From SIG653 sp964509125 (GTDB taxonomy: Bacteria; Bacillota; Clostridia; Oscillospirales; CAG-382), in NCBI GenBank assembly GCA_964509125.1, contig CAZDVZ010000033.1:1-21288 (forward strand): a stretch of 21,288 nt of DNA. The letters run 5' to 3'. Of the stretch, positions 6,512-14,127 are shown in pieces. The notes under the pieces are model-generated. The model saw only the letters and a list, made by a program, of their open reading frames with translations, had not been told where the DNA came from and ran no database searches. Position 1 is the stretch's first letter; each line of letters starts with the position of its first letter. The position numbers were made by a program, and so were the translations under genes.

Positions 6512-8278
6512 ATGGCATTGATCAACATTAAAATCGAAGGTGTCTCCTATCAAGTAGAAGAGGGTTTAACAATTCTCGAAGCTGCAAAAAAATGCGGTTA
6601 CGAAATTCCTTCCCTTTGTGCATTTAACCACGGAGAATGCTCCAAAGGTTCTTGTCGTGTTTGTCTTGTAGAAGCGACGGGCGCCAGAGGACTTGTTGCA
6701 TCTTGTGTATATCCTGTAAGTGAAGGAATGGAAATTAAAATTTCCACTCCCGCTGCGGTTGCTGCACGTCGTGCATCTGTAGAACTTCTTCTTTCTAACC
6801 ACAACGTAAATTGCCAGCAATGTGACAAAAATGGTAAATGTGAGCTTCTTCATGTTGCAAATATTGTTGGAGCAAGGGAAGGCAAATTCAAGGGTGAAAA
6901 ACTTGAATCCACATATGACGATCTTACACCTTCCATCATTCGTGACACATCCAAATGTATCCTTTGTGGACGTTGTATCGAAAGATGCAAAAATGCTCAC
7001 GGAATGGGTATTCTCGGATTTGAGAACAGAGGCTTTAAGACTATAGTTGGCCCTGCCGAAAACCGTTCATTTGCAAATTCACCATGTATTCTTTGCGGAC
7101 AGTGCGTAAGTGTATGTCCCACAGGTGCTTTGATGGAAAAATCCGAAATCGACAATGTTTACGCTGCAATGAAAGCAGGAAAACACGTTGTTGTTCAAAC
7201 TGCACCTGCAGTTAGAGCGGCTCTCGGTGAAGAATTTGGATATCCTGTTGGAACTCCCGTTACAGGCAAAATGGTTGCTGCGCTCAAAAGACTTGGATTT
7301 AGCAAAGTTTATGATACAAACTTTGCTGCCGACCTTACAATTATGGAAGAAGGCACAGAGCTTCTTTCCAGAATCAAAAATGGTGGCAAGCTTCCCATGA
7401 TCACTTCTTGCTCACCCGGATGGGTAAATTATGCCGAATACAACTATGGTGACTTACTTGAACACCTTTCTTCATGTAAATCTCCTCATCAAATGCTTGG
7501 CGCTATAGTTAAATCATATTACGCTGAAAAGAAAGGCATTGATCCAAAAGATATCTTTGTAGTATCTATTATGCCTTGTACTGCAAAAAAATATGAAAAA
7601 GAAAGAGATCAGCTTAAGGTGAATGGAATCGCTGACGTTGATGCTGTTCTCACAACAAGAGAACTTGCAAAGATGATCAAGCGTTCCGGAATCATTTTCA
7701 ATAAGCTTCCTGATGAAGAATTTGACGGTGACCTTTTGGGCGACTACACTGGTGCAGGCGTTATTTTTGGCGTTACCGGCGGTGTTATGGAAGCGGCTCT
7801 CCGCACAGTTTATTATGTTCTTACCGGCAAAGAACATGAAGCAATTAAATTTGAAGCTGTAAGAGGTTTTGAAGGCGTTCGTGAAGCAAGCATTGATGTT
7901 AATGGTATGACTGTTAATGTTGCAATTGCTCATGGTATGAAACATGCCAAAGTTCTTCTTGATGAAATTAGAGCAGGAAAATCTAAGTATCACTTTATTG
8001 AGATAATGGGTTGTCCCGGCGGATGTATTGCAGGCGGTGGTCAGCCGATCGTAAGATCTTGTTTCCTCCCCAATGAAGACGATGACATTCTTGATACCTA
8101 TAAGATCAAGAGAGCAAATGCTATTTATAGCGAAGATGAAAGACAAGTTCTTCGTCAGTCTCATAACAACGAACAAATTAAAGCTTTGTATGCGGAATAT
8201 CTTGGAGAACCAAATTCTCATAAAGCACACGAACTTCTCCATACTTCATATTCTGCAAAAGTCGGATTCAACGACTAA
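6512..8278 (+). CDS. hydA: [FeFe] hydrogenase catalytic subunit A (NADH-dependent, 588 aa)
   Basis: This subunit makes or oxidises H2 at the H-cluster. In order: a plant-type [2Fe-2S] domain (C36, C48, C51, C65); a His-Cys [4Fe-4S] site (H97, C101, C104, C110); two ferredoxin clusters (C149, C152, C155, C159 and C192, C195, C198, C202); the H-domain; and a C-terminal small-subunit-like helical tail (about 525-585). H-cluster motifs are TSCSPGW (298-304), MPCTAKK (354-360) and E-I-M-G-C-P-G-G-C (497-505) followed by GGGQP. The first has Ser where classical enzymes have a second Cys (TSCCPGW). AGGGAGG lies 10 bases before the ATG. It is the last gene of hydCBA and is followed by a strong terminator. 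The HydE, HydF and HydG maturases are not in the window and must be elsewhere. Confidence 0.95.
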   Translation: MALINIKIEGVSYQVEEGLTILEAAKKCGYEIPSLCAFNHGECSKGSCRVCLVEATGARGLVASCVYPVSEGMEIKISTPAAVAARRASVELLLSNHNVNCQQCDKNGKCELLHVANIVGAREGKFKGEKLESTYDDLTPSIIRDTSKCILCGRCIERCKNAHGMGILGFENRGFKTIVGPAENRSFANSPCILCGQCVSVCPTGALMEKSEIDNVYAAMKAGKHVVVQTAPAVRAALGEEFGYPVGTPVTGKMVAALKRLGFSKVYDTNFAADLTIMEEGTELLSRIKNGGKLPMITSCSPGWVNYAEYNYGDLLEHLSSCKSPHQMLGAIVKSYYAEKKGIDPKDIFVVSIMPCTAKKYEKERDQLKVNGIADVDAVLTTRELAKMIKRSGIIFNKLPDEEFDGDLLGDYTGAGVIFGVTGGVMEAALRTVYYVLTGKEHEAIKFEAVRGFEGVREASIDVNGMTVNVAIAHGMKHAKVLLDEIRAGKSKYHFIEIMGCPGGCIAGGGQPIVRSCFLPNEDDDILDTYKIKRANAIYSEDERQVLRQSHNNEQIKALYAEYLGEPNSHKAHELLHTSYSAKVGFND

Positions 8279-8292
8279 TGTAGTATTTTTTA

Positions 8293-8324
8293 AGGGCTGT
8301 CCTGATGGGCAGCCCTAATTTTTT
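8293..8324 (+). terminator. Intrinsic terminator of the hydrogenase operon
   Basis: A 10-bp GC-rich stem (8293-8302 with 8307-8316, one G-U pair, TGAT loop) is followed by AA and six T residues (8319-8324). It begins 15 bases after the hydA stop codon. This is a textbook Rho-independent terminator. Confidence 0.92.
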
Positions 8325-8426
8325 GGATTTTAGTTTCAATTTAGTTTGATTAGGCAAATATGCTCTGTCTTGCTTATAAAGGTATTTTGTATTGAAATGC
8401 AATAAAATAATTAAAGTTTTTGGAGG

Positions 8427-8458
8427 TGTGGGGGACTTTTTTCAAAAAGTCCTCCACA
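8427..8458. repeat. Long intergenic hairpin of unknown role
   Basis: An inverted repeat of about 14-15 bp (left arm from 8427, right arm to 8458, one G-U pair, loop of four) centres on a run of T then C then A. The arms hold GGGGGAC and GTCCTCC. It has no following T run in the plus direction, so it is not a normal terminator. It lies between the hyd terminator and the next promoter. It may be an interspersed palindromic repeat or an extra transcription barrier; only one copy is seen here. Confidence 0.55.
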
Positions 8459-8464
8459 TATCTA

Positions 8465-8493
8465 TTGCAATTTAATAAAATATAATGTATAAT
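8465..8493 (+). promoter_or_regulatory. Sigma-A-like promoter of the acyltransferase/glycosyltransferase genes
   Basis: TTGCAA (8465-8470), a 17-base spacer and TATAAT (8488-8493) give a good match to the housekeeping consensus. Transcription from about 8500 would leave a leader of about 40 nt with GAGG at 8530-8533, which fixes the next start at 8541. Confidence 0.6.
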
Positions 8494-8540
8494 CATTATG
8501 TCCATATTTAAGATAATATTTTTAAATGCGAGGTTGTAGT

Positions 8541-9083
8541 ATGAGTTTTGCAAAAGAAATGCTTTATCGTTTCCGTGGCGAATTTACAACAGAAAAGCTT
8601 GTTTCTCGTGGAATGACTGTTGGCAAGAATTTTAAACGCCTTAACGGTGTTATTCTTGATCCTGCGCATTGTTGGCTTATTGAGATAGGTGATAATGTAA
8701 CATTGGCTCCAAGAGTACATATATTGTGTCACGATGCAAGCACAAAAACATTTTTGAACTATACTAAAATCGGTAGGGTTAATATTGGTAATAATGTATT
8801 TGTGGGAGCAGAAAGTGTTGTGCTTCCGGGTGTTAATATTGGAAACAATGTAATTATCGGTGCTAATAGTGTTGTAACACATGATATCCCAGATAATTCT
8901 GTCGCTGTTGGCTCTCCTGCAAGAGTTATATGTTCTTTGGATGAATATCTCGAAAAGGAACGTAAACGTATGGAAGTATCCCCTTGTTACGGAGAAGAAT
9001 ATACTTTGAGAAAAGACGTTTCGATGGACAAGCGAATGGAACAGAAAAAAGAACTTGATGGAAAGATAGGTTTTATTGACTGA
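8541..9083 (+). CDS. Hexapeptide-repeat (left-handed beta-helix) acyltransferase, likely O-acetyltransferase
   Basis: This 180-aa protein belongs to the WbbJ/maltose-acetyltransferase-like hexapeptide family that moves acetyl from acetyl-CoA to a sugar or other hydroxyl. Isoleucine/valine-glycine hexads (IEIGDNVTLAP, TKIGRVNIGNNVFVGAESVV, VNIGNNVIIGANSVV) build the helix. The C-H-D triplet in I-L-C-H-D-A-S holds the likely catalytic His, and the family end motif D-N-S-V-A-V-G-S-P-A-R-V is present. The C-terminal 50 residues are charged and helical. I chose ATG 8541, with GAGG seven bases upstream; the ATG at 8526, five codons earlier, has no ribosome site. Its TGA overlaps the next ATG (TGATG), coupling it to the glycosyltransferase and suggesting decoration of the same glycan. 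The exact acceptor is unknown. Confidence 0.85.
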   Translation: MSFAKEMLYRFRGEFTTEKLVSRGMTVGKNFKRLNGVILDPAHCWLIEIGDNVTLAPRVHILCHDASTKTFLNYTKIGRVNIGNNVFVGAESVVLPGVNIGNNVIIGANSVVTHDIPDNSVAVGSPARVICSLDEYLEKERKRMEVSPCYGEEYTLRKDVSMDKRMEQKKELDGKIGFID

Positions 9084-10087
9084 TGGATAATAAACTTTCA
9101 ATAATTATTCCTGCTTATAATATAGATGGCTATTTGGCTTCTACTTTGGATAGTGTTTTAGCACAAACATATAAGAATATTGAAGTAATAGTAGTCAACG
9201 ACGGTTCTAAAGATGATACCGCAAGTATTATTGATAATTATGATTCCAAATACCCTGTTGTAAAAGGTATACATAAGGAAAACGGCGGTGTTACAAGCGC
9301 ACGTTTGAGAGGTGTGGAAGAAGCAACGGGAGATTGGATCGGCTTTGTTGACGGTGACGATTTTATTGAACCTGAAATGTTTGAGAGGCTGATGAATAAC
9401 GCCTTAAAACATGATGCAGATATTTCACATTGTGGATATCAGATGATTTTTCCGGACGGCAAGATTGATTATTATTACAATACAGGAAAACTTATTTCAC
9501 AGAATAATATTGATGGCTTGAGAGACTTGGTATCAGGCGTGGCATATGAGCCTGCACTTTGTAATAAGATTTATAAAAAAGATCTTTTTATTAGGCTTTT
9601 GAAGGACAATTTAATGGATTCATCTATTAAAATCACAGAAGATCTTTTAATGAATTATTGGCTGTTTAAAGAGGCAAAAACATCAGTATTTGAGGATTTT
9701 TGCCCTTATCATTATGTTTTAAGACGAAACTCAGCGGCTACATCAAAGCTCAACCGGAATAAACTTTTAGACCCTTTGAAGGTGATCAGAATAATTTATG
9801 AAGATGTTCCTGCGCAATTAAAGGATATGATGTTTTCTCGTTTGATAAGGCAATTGATTGCTTTGGCAACAAGGTCAGCAAAACATCAACAGGAGCTTAT
9901 AAAGCCACACCGTAAATCTGCGAGAAAAGAATTGCGTAGTTTGCTTGGTAAGGTTATAAAATCCAAAATAAGTAAAAAGGTGAAAATTATGGCTCTTTGG
10001 GCAGGGATATGGCCTGCAAGCTATTGCTTTATACATAATATACATGGAAAAGCTACAGGGAATGCTGATAAGTATAATATAGGCTGA
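9083..10087 (+). CDS. Glycosyltransferase family 2 (GT-A fold)
   Basis: This 334-aa enzyme should transfer a sugar from a nucleotide-sugar to a surface polysaccharide or related glycan. The GT2 signatures are L-S-I-I-I-P-A-Y-N at the N-terminus, V-L-A-Q-T-Y-K-N-I-E-V-I-V-V-N-D-G-S-K-D-D-T (about 25-46), the N-G-G-V-x-x-A-R substrate loop, and the metal-binding D-G-D-D (about 94-97). Downstream E-D-L-L-M-N-Y is typical of the acceptor side. The C-terminal region is basic, with a short hydrophobic stretch (about 305-320) that may touch the membrane. It has no ribosome site of its own clear of the upstream gene and starts within that gene's stop, so translation is coupled. Donor and acceptor cannot be told from sequence. 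Confidence 0.9.
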   Translation: MDNKLSIIIPAYNIDGYLASTLDSVLAQTYKNIEVIVVNDGSKDDTASIIDNYDSKYPVVKGIHKENGGVTSARLRGVEEATGDWIGFVDGDDFIEPEMFERLMNNALKHDADISHCGYQMIFPDGKIDYYYNTGKLISQNNIDGLRDLVSGVAYEPALCNKIYKKDLFIRLLKDNLMDSSIKITEDLLMNYWLFKEAKTSVFEDFCPYHYVLRRNSAATSKLNRNKLLDPLKVIRIIYEDVPAQLKDMMFSRLIRQLIALATRSAKHQQELIKPHRKSARKELRSLLGKVIKSKISKKVKIMALWAGIWPASYCFIHNIHGKATGNADKYNIG

Positions 10088-10147
10088 CTTTTTCAGAACA
10101 AGAATTACAAGTTTGAATCGTTCAAGAAATTAAAATTCAGAGTCATT

Positions 10148-10181
10148 ACAGTATAAACTGTTATTATAATTATAGAACAGT
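10148..10181. promoter_or_regulatory. Operator-like set of ACAGT/ACTGT half-sites
   Basis: Three alternately oriented pentamers lie close together: ACAGT (10148-10152), ACTGT (10157-10161) and ACAGT (10177-10181). The first pair form an inverted repeat with a 4-base gap; the second and third form a longer one (ACTGTT/AACAGT) around the self-complementary TATAATTATA. This sits in the 143-base gap before the GDSL gene. It could bind a regulator or mark a promoter, but no properly spaced -35/-10 pair was found. Confidence 0.25.
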
Positions 10182-10230
10182 CTGACAAGCTTATGACTTA
10201 AAGAATAAAATTATATAATAGGAGAGAATT

Positions 10231-10902
10231 ATGGAATTAAAAGGTAATTCAATTGCATTTTTAGGAGACAGCATTACAGAAGGATGCTGTGTAGAAGATT
10301 TTTATAACCGATATGACAATATTATAATGAGGGAATATGGCTTGAAGGCGGTTTATAATTATGGAATTGGCGGAACGCGCCTTGCACATCAATCCGTTCC
10401 TTCTGCGAACCCGAGGTTTGATCTTTGTTTTTGCGGAAGAGCTTTTGATTTAAACAGAGAAGCGGATATCATTGTGGTGTATGGAGGCGTAAATGATTAC
10501 ATACACGGCGATGCGCCCATAGGAACAGATGATGATAAAACACCCGCAACATTTTGTGGGGCAGTAAATTTTCTTATGAATCTTTTGAAAACAGAATATA
10601 CAGGTAAAACAATTATTTTTGCAACTCCTGCTCATTGTTGGTTGTGGGGAACAAGTGATAGCGAACCTTCAAAAAACTCTATTAAGAAGCCTGATGCCAT
10701 GCCGCTTCAAGGTTATGTTGATATAATTGAAAACCTTGGAAAGAAAAACGGTGTTCCTGTCTTAAATCTTTTCGAAAATTTAGGCCTTGACCCAAATGAT
10801 GAAAAAACACGAGCAGAATACACTGCCGACGGCCTTCATTTCAACGATAAAGGGCATTATTTTCTTGCAAAGTGTATTGGTGATTTTTTATTAAGTCTAT
10901 AG
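10231..10902 (+). CDS. GDSL/SGNH-family hydrolase (lipase/esterase-like)
   Basis: This 223-aa protein is an SGNH hydrolase, a family that cleaves esters, including O-acetyl groups on glycans. All four blocks are visible: block I F-L-G-D-S-I-T-E-G with the nucleophile Ser (about residue 15), block II Gly in Y-G-I-G-G-T, block III Asn in V-Y-G-G-V-N-D-Y, and block V D-G-L-H-F-N with the catalytic Asp and His near the C-terminus. No signal peptide is present, so it is probably cytosolic. GGAGAG lies five to six bases before the ATG. It follows the acyltransferase and glycosyltransferase genes and may act on the same acetylated glycan or a carrier-linked precursor, which is an inference. It ends just before a shared terminator. 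Confidence 0.88.
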   Translation: MELKGNSIAFLGDSITEGCCVEDFYNRYDNIIMREYGLKAVYNYGIGGTRLAHQSVPSANPRFDLCFCGRAFDLNREADIIVVYGGVNDYIHGDAPIGTDDDKTPATFCGAVNFLMNLLKTEYTGKTIIFATPAHCWLWGTSDSEPSKNSIKKPDAMPLQGYVDIIENLGKKNGVPVLNLFENLGLDPNDEKTRAEYTADGLHFNDKGHYFLAKCIGDFLLSL

Positions 10903-10911
10903 TATAAAAAG

Positions 10912-10947
10912 TCTCCTGTAATACGCATTAATACGTATTACAGGAGA
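10912..10947. terminator. Bidirectional terminator between convergent genes
   Basis: A perfect 14-bp stem (10912-10925 with 10934-10947, 8-base loop) lies between the GDSL gene and the convergent DUF4886 gene. The plus side is followed by TATTTTTA, and the minus side by CTTTTTATAC, so it can serve both transcripts. Confidence 0.88.
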
Positions 10948-10952
10948 TATTT

Positions 10953-11630
10953 TTATGCATTTAAAGCATTTTTGGCAGCGGATTTTAAAATATCACTTTC
11001 TTCTTTTGAAATAGTACAATCAAAGTTAACATTTTCTGGCGATATTCCAAAAATCGTTGAAAAAATAACCCATGCTGCAAGAATACTTCCACTTTTTGAA
11101 GGGTGGAATAGATCCTCTTTGTAAAGATCTATATCGGTATTTTTGTATATATCGGTAAAGGCGCTTCCTACATGAGCAATTTTGCAGTTTAACTTTTCGC
11201 CAACTGAGCAATACGCCGATTTTAATTTTTCTCCCATATCTTCCATAGAATTTCCGCAAATAGGAAGCAATGAATGTCCCGCTTTGTATCCCCAAGTTTG
11301 ATAAAGGTAGACATCGGCTCCGTTTTCTTTCGCCATGTTGTGAAGTTTTTCTACAGCAAAAGAAAATTCGTCAAAGTTAAGAATAGGATTTCTGCTTTGC
11401 TCTTGAAGTACAACGATATTATAGCGGTTGTTTTCAAAAGCTTCAATTACTTTTTTTCCAAATTCGTTTTCGGGATCTGCAAATTGAGATAATTTATATC
11501 CGCCACAGGTTATTGAGTTAACATTAACTGATAAACCGGCTTCTTCGCATATATCTTTAAATATTGAATTTGGCATATCGTTGTAAAATGTAAAGCTGTT
11601 TCCAATAAAAAGTATAGATATTTTAGACAT
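10953..11630 (-). CDS. DUF4886-type SGNH-like protein
   Basis: This 225-aa protein resembles the DUF4886 family, a branch of the SGNH/GDSL fold with no firmly assigned substrate. The N-terminus reads I-L-F-I-G-N-S-F-T-F-Y-N-D-M-P, with G-N-S in place of G-D-S around the presumed nucleophile. C-G-G-Y-K-L and V-V-L-Q-E-Q-S-R-N-P follow, and the end has D-L-F-H-P-S-K-S-G-S with the likely catalytic His. I chose ATG 11630 because AAGGAG lies seven bases upstream and a promoter fits behind it. The frame stays open to 11783 but that extension would overlap the promoter and is low-complexity. It converges with the GDSL gene and diverges from the pseudouridine synthase. No signal peptide is seen. Confidence 0.82.
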   Translation of the reverse strand: MSKISILFIGNSFTFYNDMPNSIFKDICEEAGLSVNVNSITCGGYKLSQFADPENEFGKKVIEAFENNRYNIVVLQEQSRNPILNFDEFSFAVEKLHNMAKENGADVYLYQTWGYKAGHSLLPICGNSMEDMGEKLKSAYCSVGEKLNCKIAHVGSAFTDIYKNTDIDLYKEDLFHPSKSGSILAAWVIFSTIFGISPENVNFDCTISKEESDILKSAAKNALNA

Positions 11631-11670
11631 AGATACGCTCCTTGAAGATTTTATTATGTTATGCAAACAA

Positions 11671-11699
11671 ATAATAACACGTTTTTTAGTTATGTTCAA
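11671..11699 (-). promoter_or_regulatory. Sigma-A-like promoter of the DUF4886 gene
   Basis: Read on the minus strand, TTGAAC (11694-11699), a 17-base spacer and TATTAT (11671-11676) precede the start at 11630 by about 40 bases. The position and spacing support the shorter gene start. Confidence 0.6.
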
Positions 11700-11770
11700 G
11701 TATGAAATGGCTACTTTTTTAAAAAAAAACCAATTTTCGCCTTTTACCATGTAAAAATTCAAAAAAAACA

Positions 11771-11800
11771 TTGACTTTCCCACGTGTTTTGGTATATAAT
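11771..11800 (+). promoter_or_regulatory. Sigma-A-like promoter of the rluB-to-thyA gene run
   Basis: TTGACT (11771-11776) and TATAAT (11795-11800) are 18 bases apart. The start would be near 11807, giving a leader under 20 nt before the GGGGGAG ribosome site. It is the only clear promoter I see for the following eight genes. Confidence 0.75.
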
Positions 11801-11823
11801 CAACATATATAGGGGGAGTGGAC

Positions 11824-12540
11824 TTGAAGGAAATAAAATTGATTAGAATTCAAAAATATATATCGGATATAGGTGTAATGTCACGTCGTTCTGCTGAAAA
11901 AGAAATTTTAAAAGGAAGTATTACAGTAAACGGCGAAATAGCTTTTTTAGGTCAAAAAATCGACCCTAATAAAGATGCTTTGCTTTTGAACGGAAAACCT
12001 ATAGTTGAACAAACTAAGAAATATTATATTTTGCTTAATAAGCCCACGGGATACATTACCTCCATGAAAGATGATTTTGGAAGAAAAACTGTAAACGAAC
12101 TCCTTTCTGATATTCCATGCAGAGTTTATCCCGCCGGTAGACTTGACGCCCAATCTGAAGGAGCTTTGATTTGTACTAATGACGGCGATTTTGCAAATAG
12201 GATCATACATCCTTCACATTCACATGAAAAGGTGTATCATGTGTATGCCAAAGGTTCTGTTGATAATGACAGTTTAACCGTTGTAGAAGAGTTGAGAAAT
12301 CTTGGAGATGAGAAAATTGCGCCGGTGGGTGTAAAGCTGCTCCGCGTTTCCGAAAACCATTCCGTTGTAGAGTTTCGCCTTATAGAGGGTAAAAACAGGC
12401 AAATAAGACGAATGTGCGATATTGCAAATATAAAGATAATGCAACTTAAACGTGTTTCTGTAGGTTGTGTTTCTCTTGGAGATTTACCCTCAGGACAATG
12501 GCGGCATTTGACTTCTGCTGAAATAAAGTCGTTTTATTAA
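11824..12540 (+). CDS. rluB: Pseudouridine synthase, RluB/RsuA family
   Basis: The enzyme isomerises a uridine in rRNA; RluB acts on 23S rRNA and RsuA on 16S, and I favour RluB-like without certainty. An S4 RNA-binding domain occupies the first 60 residues (I-R-I-Q-K-Y-I-S-D-I-G-V-M-S-R-R-S-A-E), followed by L-N-K-P-T-G-Y-I-T-S, the catalytic G-R-L-D-A-Q-S-E-G loop with its invariant Asp, K-V-Y-H-V-Y, and the C-terminal E-G-K-N-R-Q-I-R-R-M motif. The start is uncertain. GTG 11818 touches the ribosome site; TTG 11824 sits five bases after GGGGGAG; TTG 11839 has AAGGA seven bases before it and gives the N-terminus most like the family. I give 11824 as a compromise. The LRR gene follows after 12 bases. 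Confidence 0.9.
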   Translation: MKEIKLIRIQKYISDIGVMSRRSAEKEILKGSITVNGEIAFLGQKIDPNKDALLLNGKPIVEQTKKYYILLNKPTGYITSMKDDFGRKTVNELLSDIPCRVYPAGRLDAQSEGALICTNDGDFANRIIHPSHSHEKVYHVYAKGSVDNDSLTVVEELRNLGDEKIAPVGVKLLRVSENHSVVEFRLIEGKNRQIRRMCDIANIKIMQLKRVSVGCVSLGDLPSGQWRHLTSAEIKSFY

Positions 12541-12552
12541 TAACAGGTATAT

Positions 12553-14127
12553 ATGAAAATAAAAAAATATTTTTCTTTTTTCTTATTTGTTTCTTTAATA
12601 GTTTCCTTTTCTTCTTGTATTACTAATGTTGATGAATCTGACAATGCATCAACGTCTCAAATTTCCACGGGGCAGGAGGGAAGGGTAAAATATACAGAAT
12701 ATGAGGATTATATAGAGATAACAGGTTTTGTATTTGACGAAACCGAAGTGGACTTTTCCGGTGAAATTTCTCAATTGGTAAATTTAAATTCTGAAGAAGA
12801 ATATGTTGATCCGGAAGAAGCGGGAGTTGTGGATCTTGTTATTCCCGAAATAATTTTGGGAAAGCCTGTTCGTGGAATTGGTGAAGAGGCTTTCTACAAC
12901 ATTGCCGCAATTAAATCCGTTACTTTTCCATCTACGCTTGAATATATATCTAAAAATGCTTTTTGGGGCTGTATAAATATACCATACTTTGAATTTCCTG
13001 ATTCTCTTGTAAGTATAGGGGAAAATGCTTTTTATGATTGTACTGAGATTACCCAGCTTACAACCCCAAATAATATGACCGTGATTGGTCCGTCGGCTTT
13101 TGCTGGTTTGACTAACCTTAAAAAACTTGAAATTTCAGAATGTGTTACAGAAATTGGCGAAAGTGCGTTTATAGAACTAAAAAATGTGAAGCAGCTGTCT
13201 ATTCCCGACAGTGTGAAAAAAATAGGTGCAATGGCGTTTAAAAAATGGAGTGGGATAACGTCTCTTTCCATTCCAAAGAGTGTGGTTGAAATAGGTGATC
13301 AGGCATTTTATAATTGTAACAACTTGTTGAAAGTTACTTTTGAGGGATCGCCTGAGAATATTGGAAACGAAGCTTTTGCAGTTTGTGGAATTGAAAATAT
13401 TTCATTTAACAGCGGTACCAAAATTTTGGGTGATGGGATTTTCAGAGATTGCACAAATTTAACGTCAGTTGATCTTGGTGATGTTTTATCAGTGGGAATA
13501 AATGCTTTTGATGGTTGTAAAAAGCTTTTCTTTGTAAACTTTTCCGAGAGTATGGAGTCTATATCCGACGGTATGTTTTCAAATTGTGACTCGTTGTCAG
13601 AGTTGTCAATTCCTGCGGGTATTAAATCCATTGGAAAGCGTTCTTTTTTCAATTGTGATTCTTTGGTAAAAATTAATATTGAAGGCGCTTCTCAAATTGG
13701 TGTAGAGTGTTTTATGGGGTGCCTTAATTTGAAAGAGGTTTCTTTTCCGGCGGAAATGTCACTTATTTCTGAAAGGGCTTTTTATAAGTGTGTATCCCTT
13801 GATAATGTTATTTTGTCATCGGAAACCATTGATAGTGAAGCATTTTATTGGTGTACGGCGTTAAAAGAACTTGCCTTTGAAGAAAATGTCAAGTATATCA
13901 ATGACAGGGCATTTTCTCGTTGCACATCGATGGAAGAGCTTACTTTACCCGATAGTGTTTTAACATTGGGTGCATATTCATTTGCAGGAAATACGAAATT
14001 GAAAAAAGTTAATTTTGGAAATGGTATAGAAGAAATTTTTTACGGAGCGTTTGAAAATTGCAAGTCTGAATTTTCAGGTGGCAGTTTATATTGTGAGGAA
14101 TGGATAAGGAATTTGGAAACAAAATAA
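12553..14127 (+). CDS. BspA-like leucine-rich repeat (LRR_5) lipoprotein (524 aa)
   Basis: This is an exported surface protein whose partner is unknown; BspA-type repeats often bind host or other proteins. Residues 1-22 form a lipoprotein signal peptide ending F-S-S-C, with Phe rather than the usual Leu at the -3 position, so lipidation of Cys22 is likely but not perfect. From about residue 95 to 515 there are about 18 LRR_5/BspA units of 20-24 residues, each with an I-x-x-x-A-F-x-x-C core and many with I-P-x-S-V before it. No membrane helix follows the signal. The ribosome site is weak (CAGG, about five bases). It sits 12 bases after the pseudouridine synthase gene and its 3' end overlaps nadD by 28 bases, so it is fixed inside a housekeeping operon. 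Confidence 0.9.
   Translation: MKIKKYFSFFLFVSLIVSFSSCITNVDESDNASTSQISTGQEGRVKYTEYEDYIEITGFVFDETEVDFSGEISQLVNLNSEEEYVDPEEAGVVDLVIPEIILGKPVRGIGEEAFYNIAAIKSVTFPSTLEYISKNAFWGCINIPYFEFPDSLVSIGENAFYDCTEITQLTTPNNMTVIGPSAFAGLTNLKKLEISECVTEIGESAFIELKNVKQLSIPDSVKKIGAMAFKKWSGITSLSIPKSVVEIGDQAFYNCNNLLKVTFEGSPENIGNEAFAVCGIENISFNSGTKILGDGIFRDCTNLTSVDLGDVLSVGINAFDGCKKLFFVNFSESMESISDGMFSNCDSLSELSIPAGIKSIGKRSFFNCDSLVKINIEGASQIGVECFMGCLNLKEVSFPAEMSLISERAFYKCVSLDNVILSSETIDSEAFYWCTALKELAFEENVKYINDRAFSRCTSMEELTLPDSVLTLGAYSFAGNTKLKKVNFGNGIEEIFYGAFENCKSEFSGGSLYCEEWIRNLETK

Noticed and set aside
7514..8242. Minus-strand open frame of 242 codons opposite hydA
   Set aside because: It lies opposite the conserved H-domain and its composition is that of a shadow frame; no motif or start signal.
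10214..10219. TATAAT just before the GDSL gene as a -10 box
   Set aside because: It abuts the ribosome site, so a transcript would start at or within it, and no -35 lies at a proper distance.
11631..11783. N-terminal extension of the DUF4886 gene by 51 codons
   Set aside because: AAGGAG sits seven bases before ATG 11630, a promoter occupies 11671-11699, and the extension has no family similarity.
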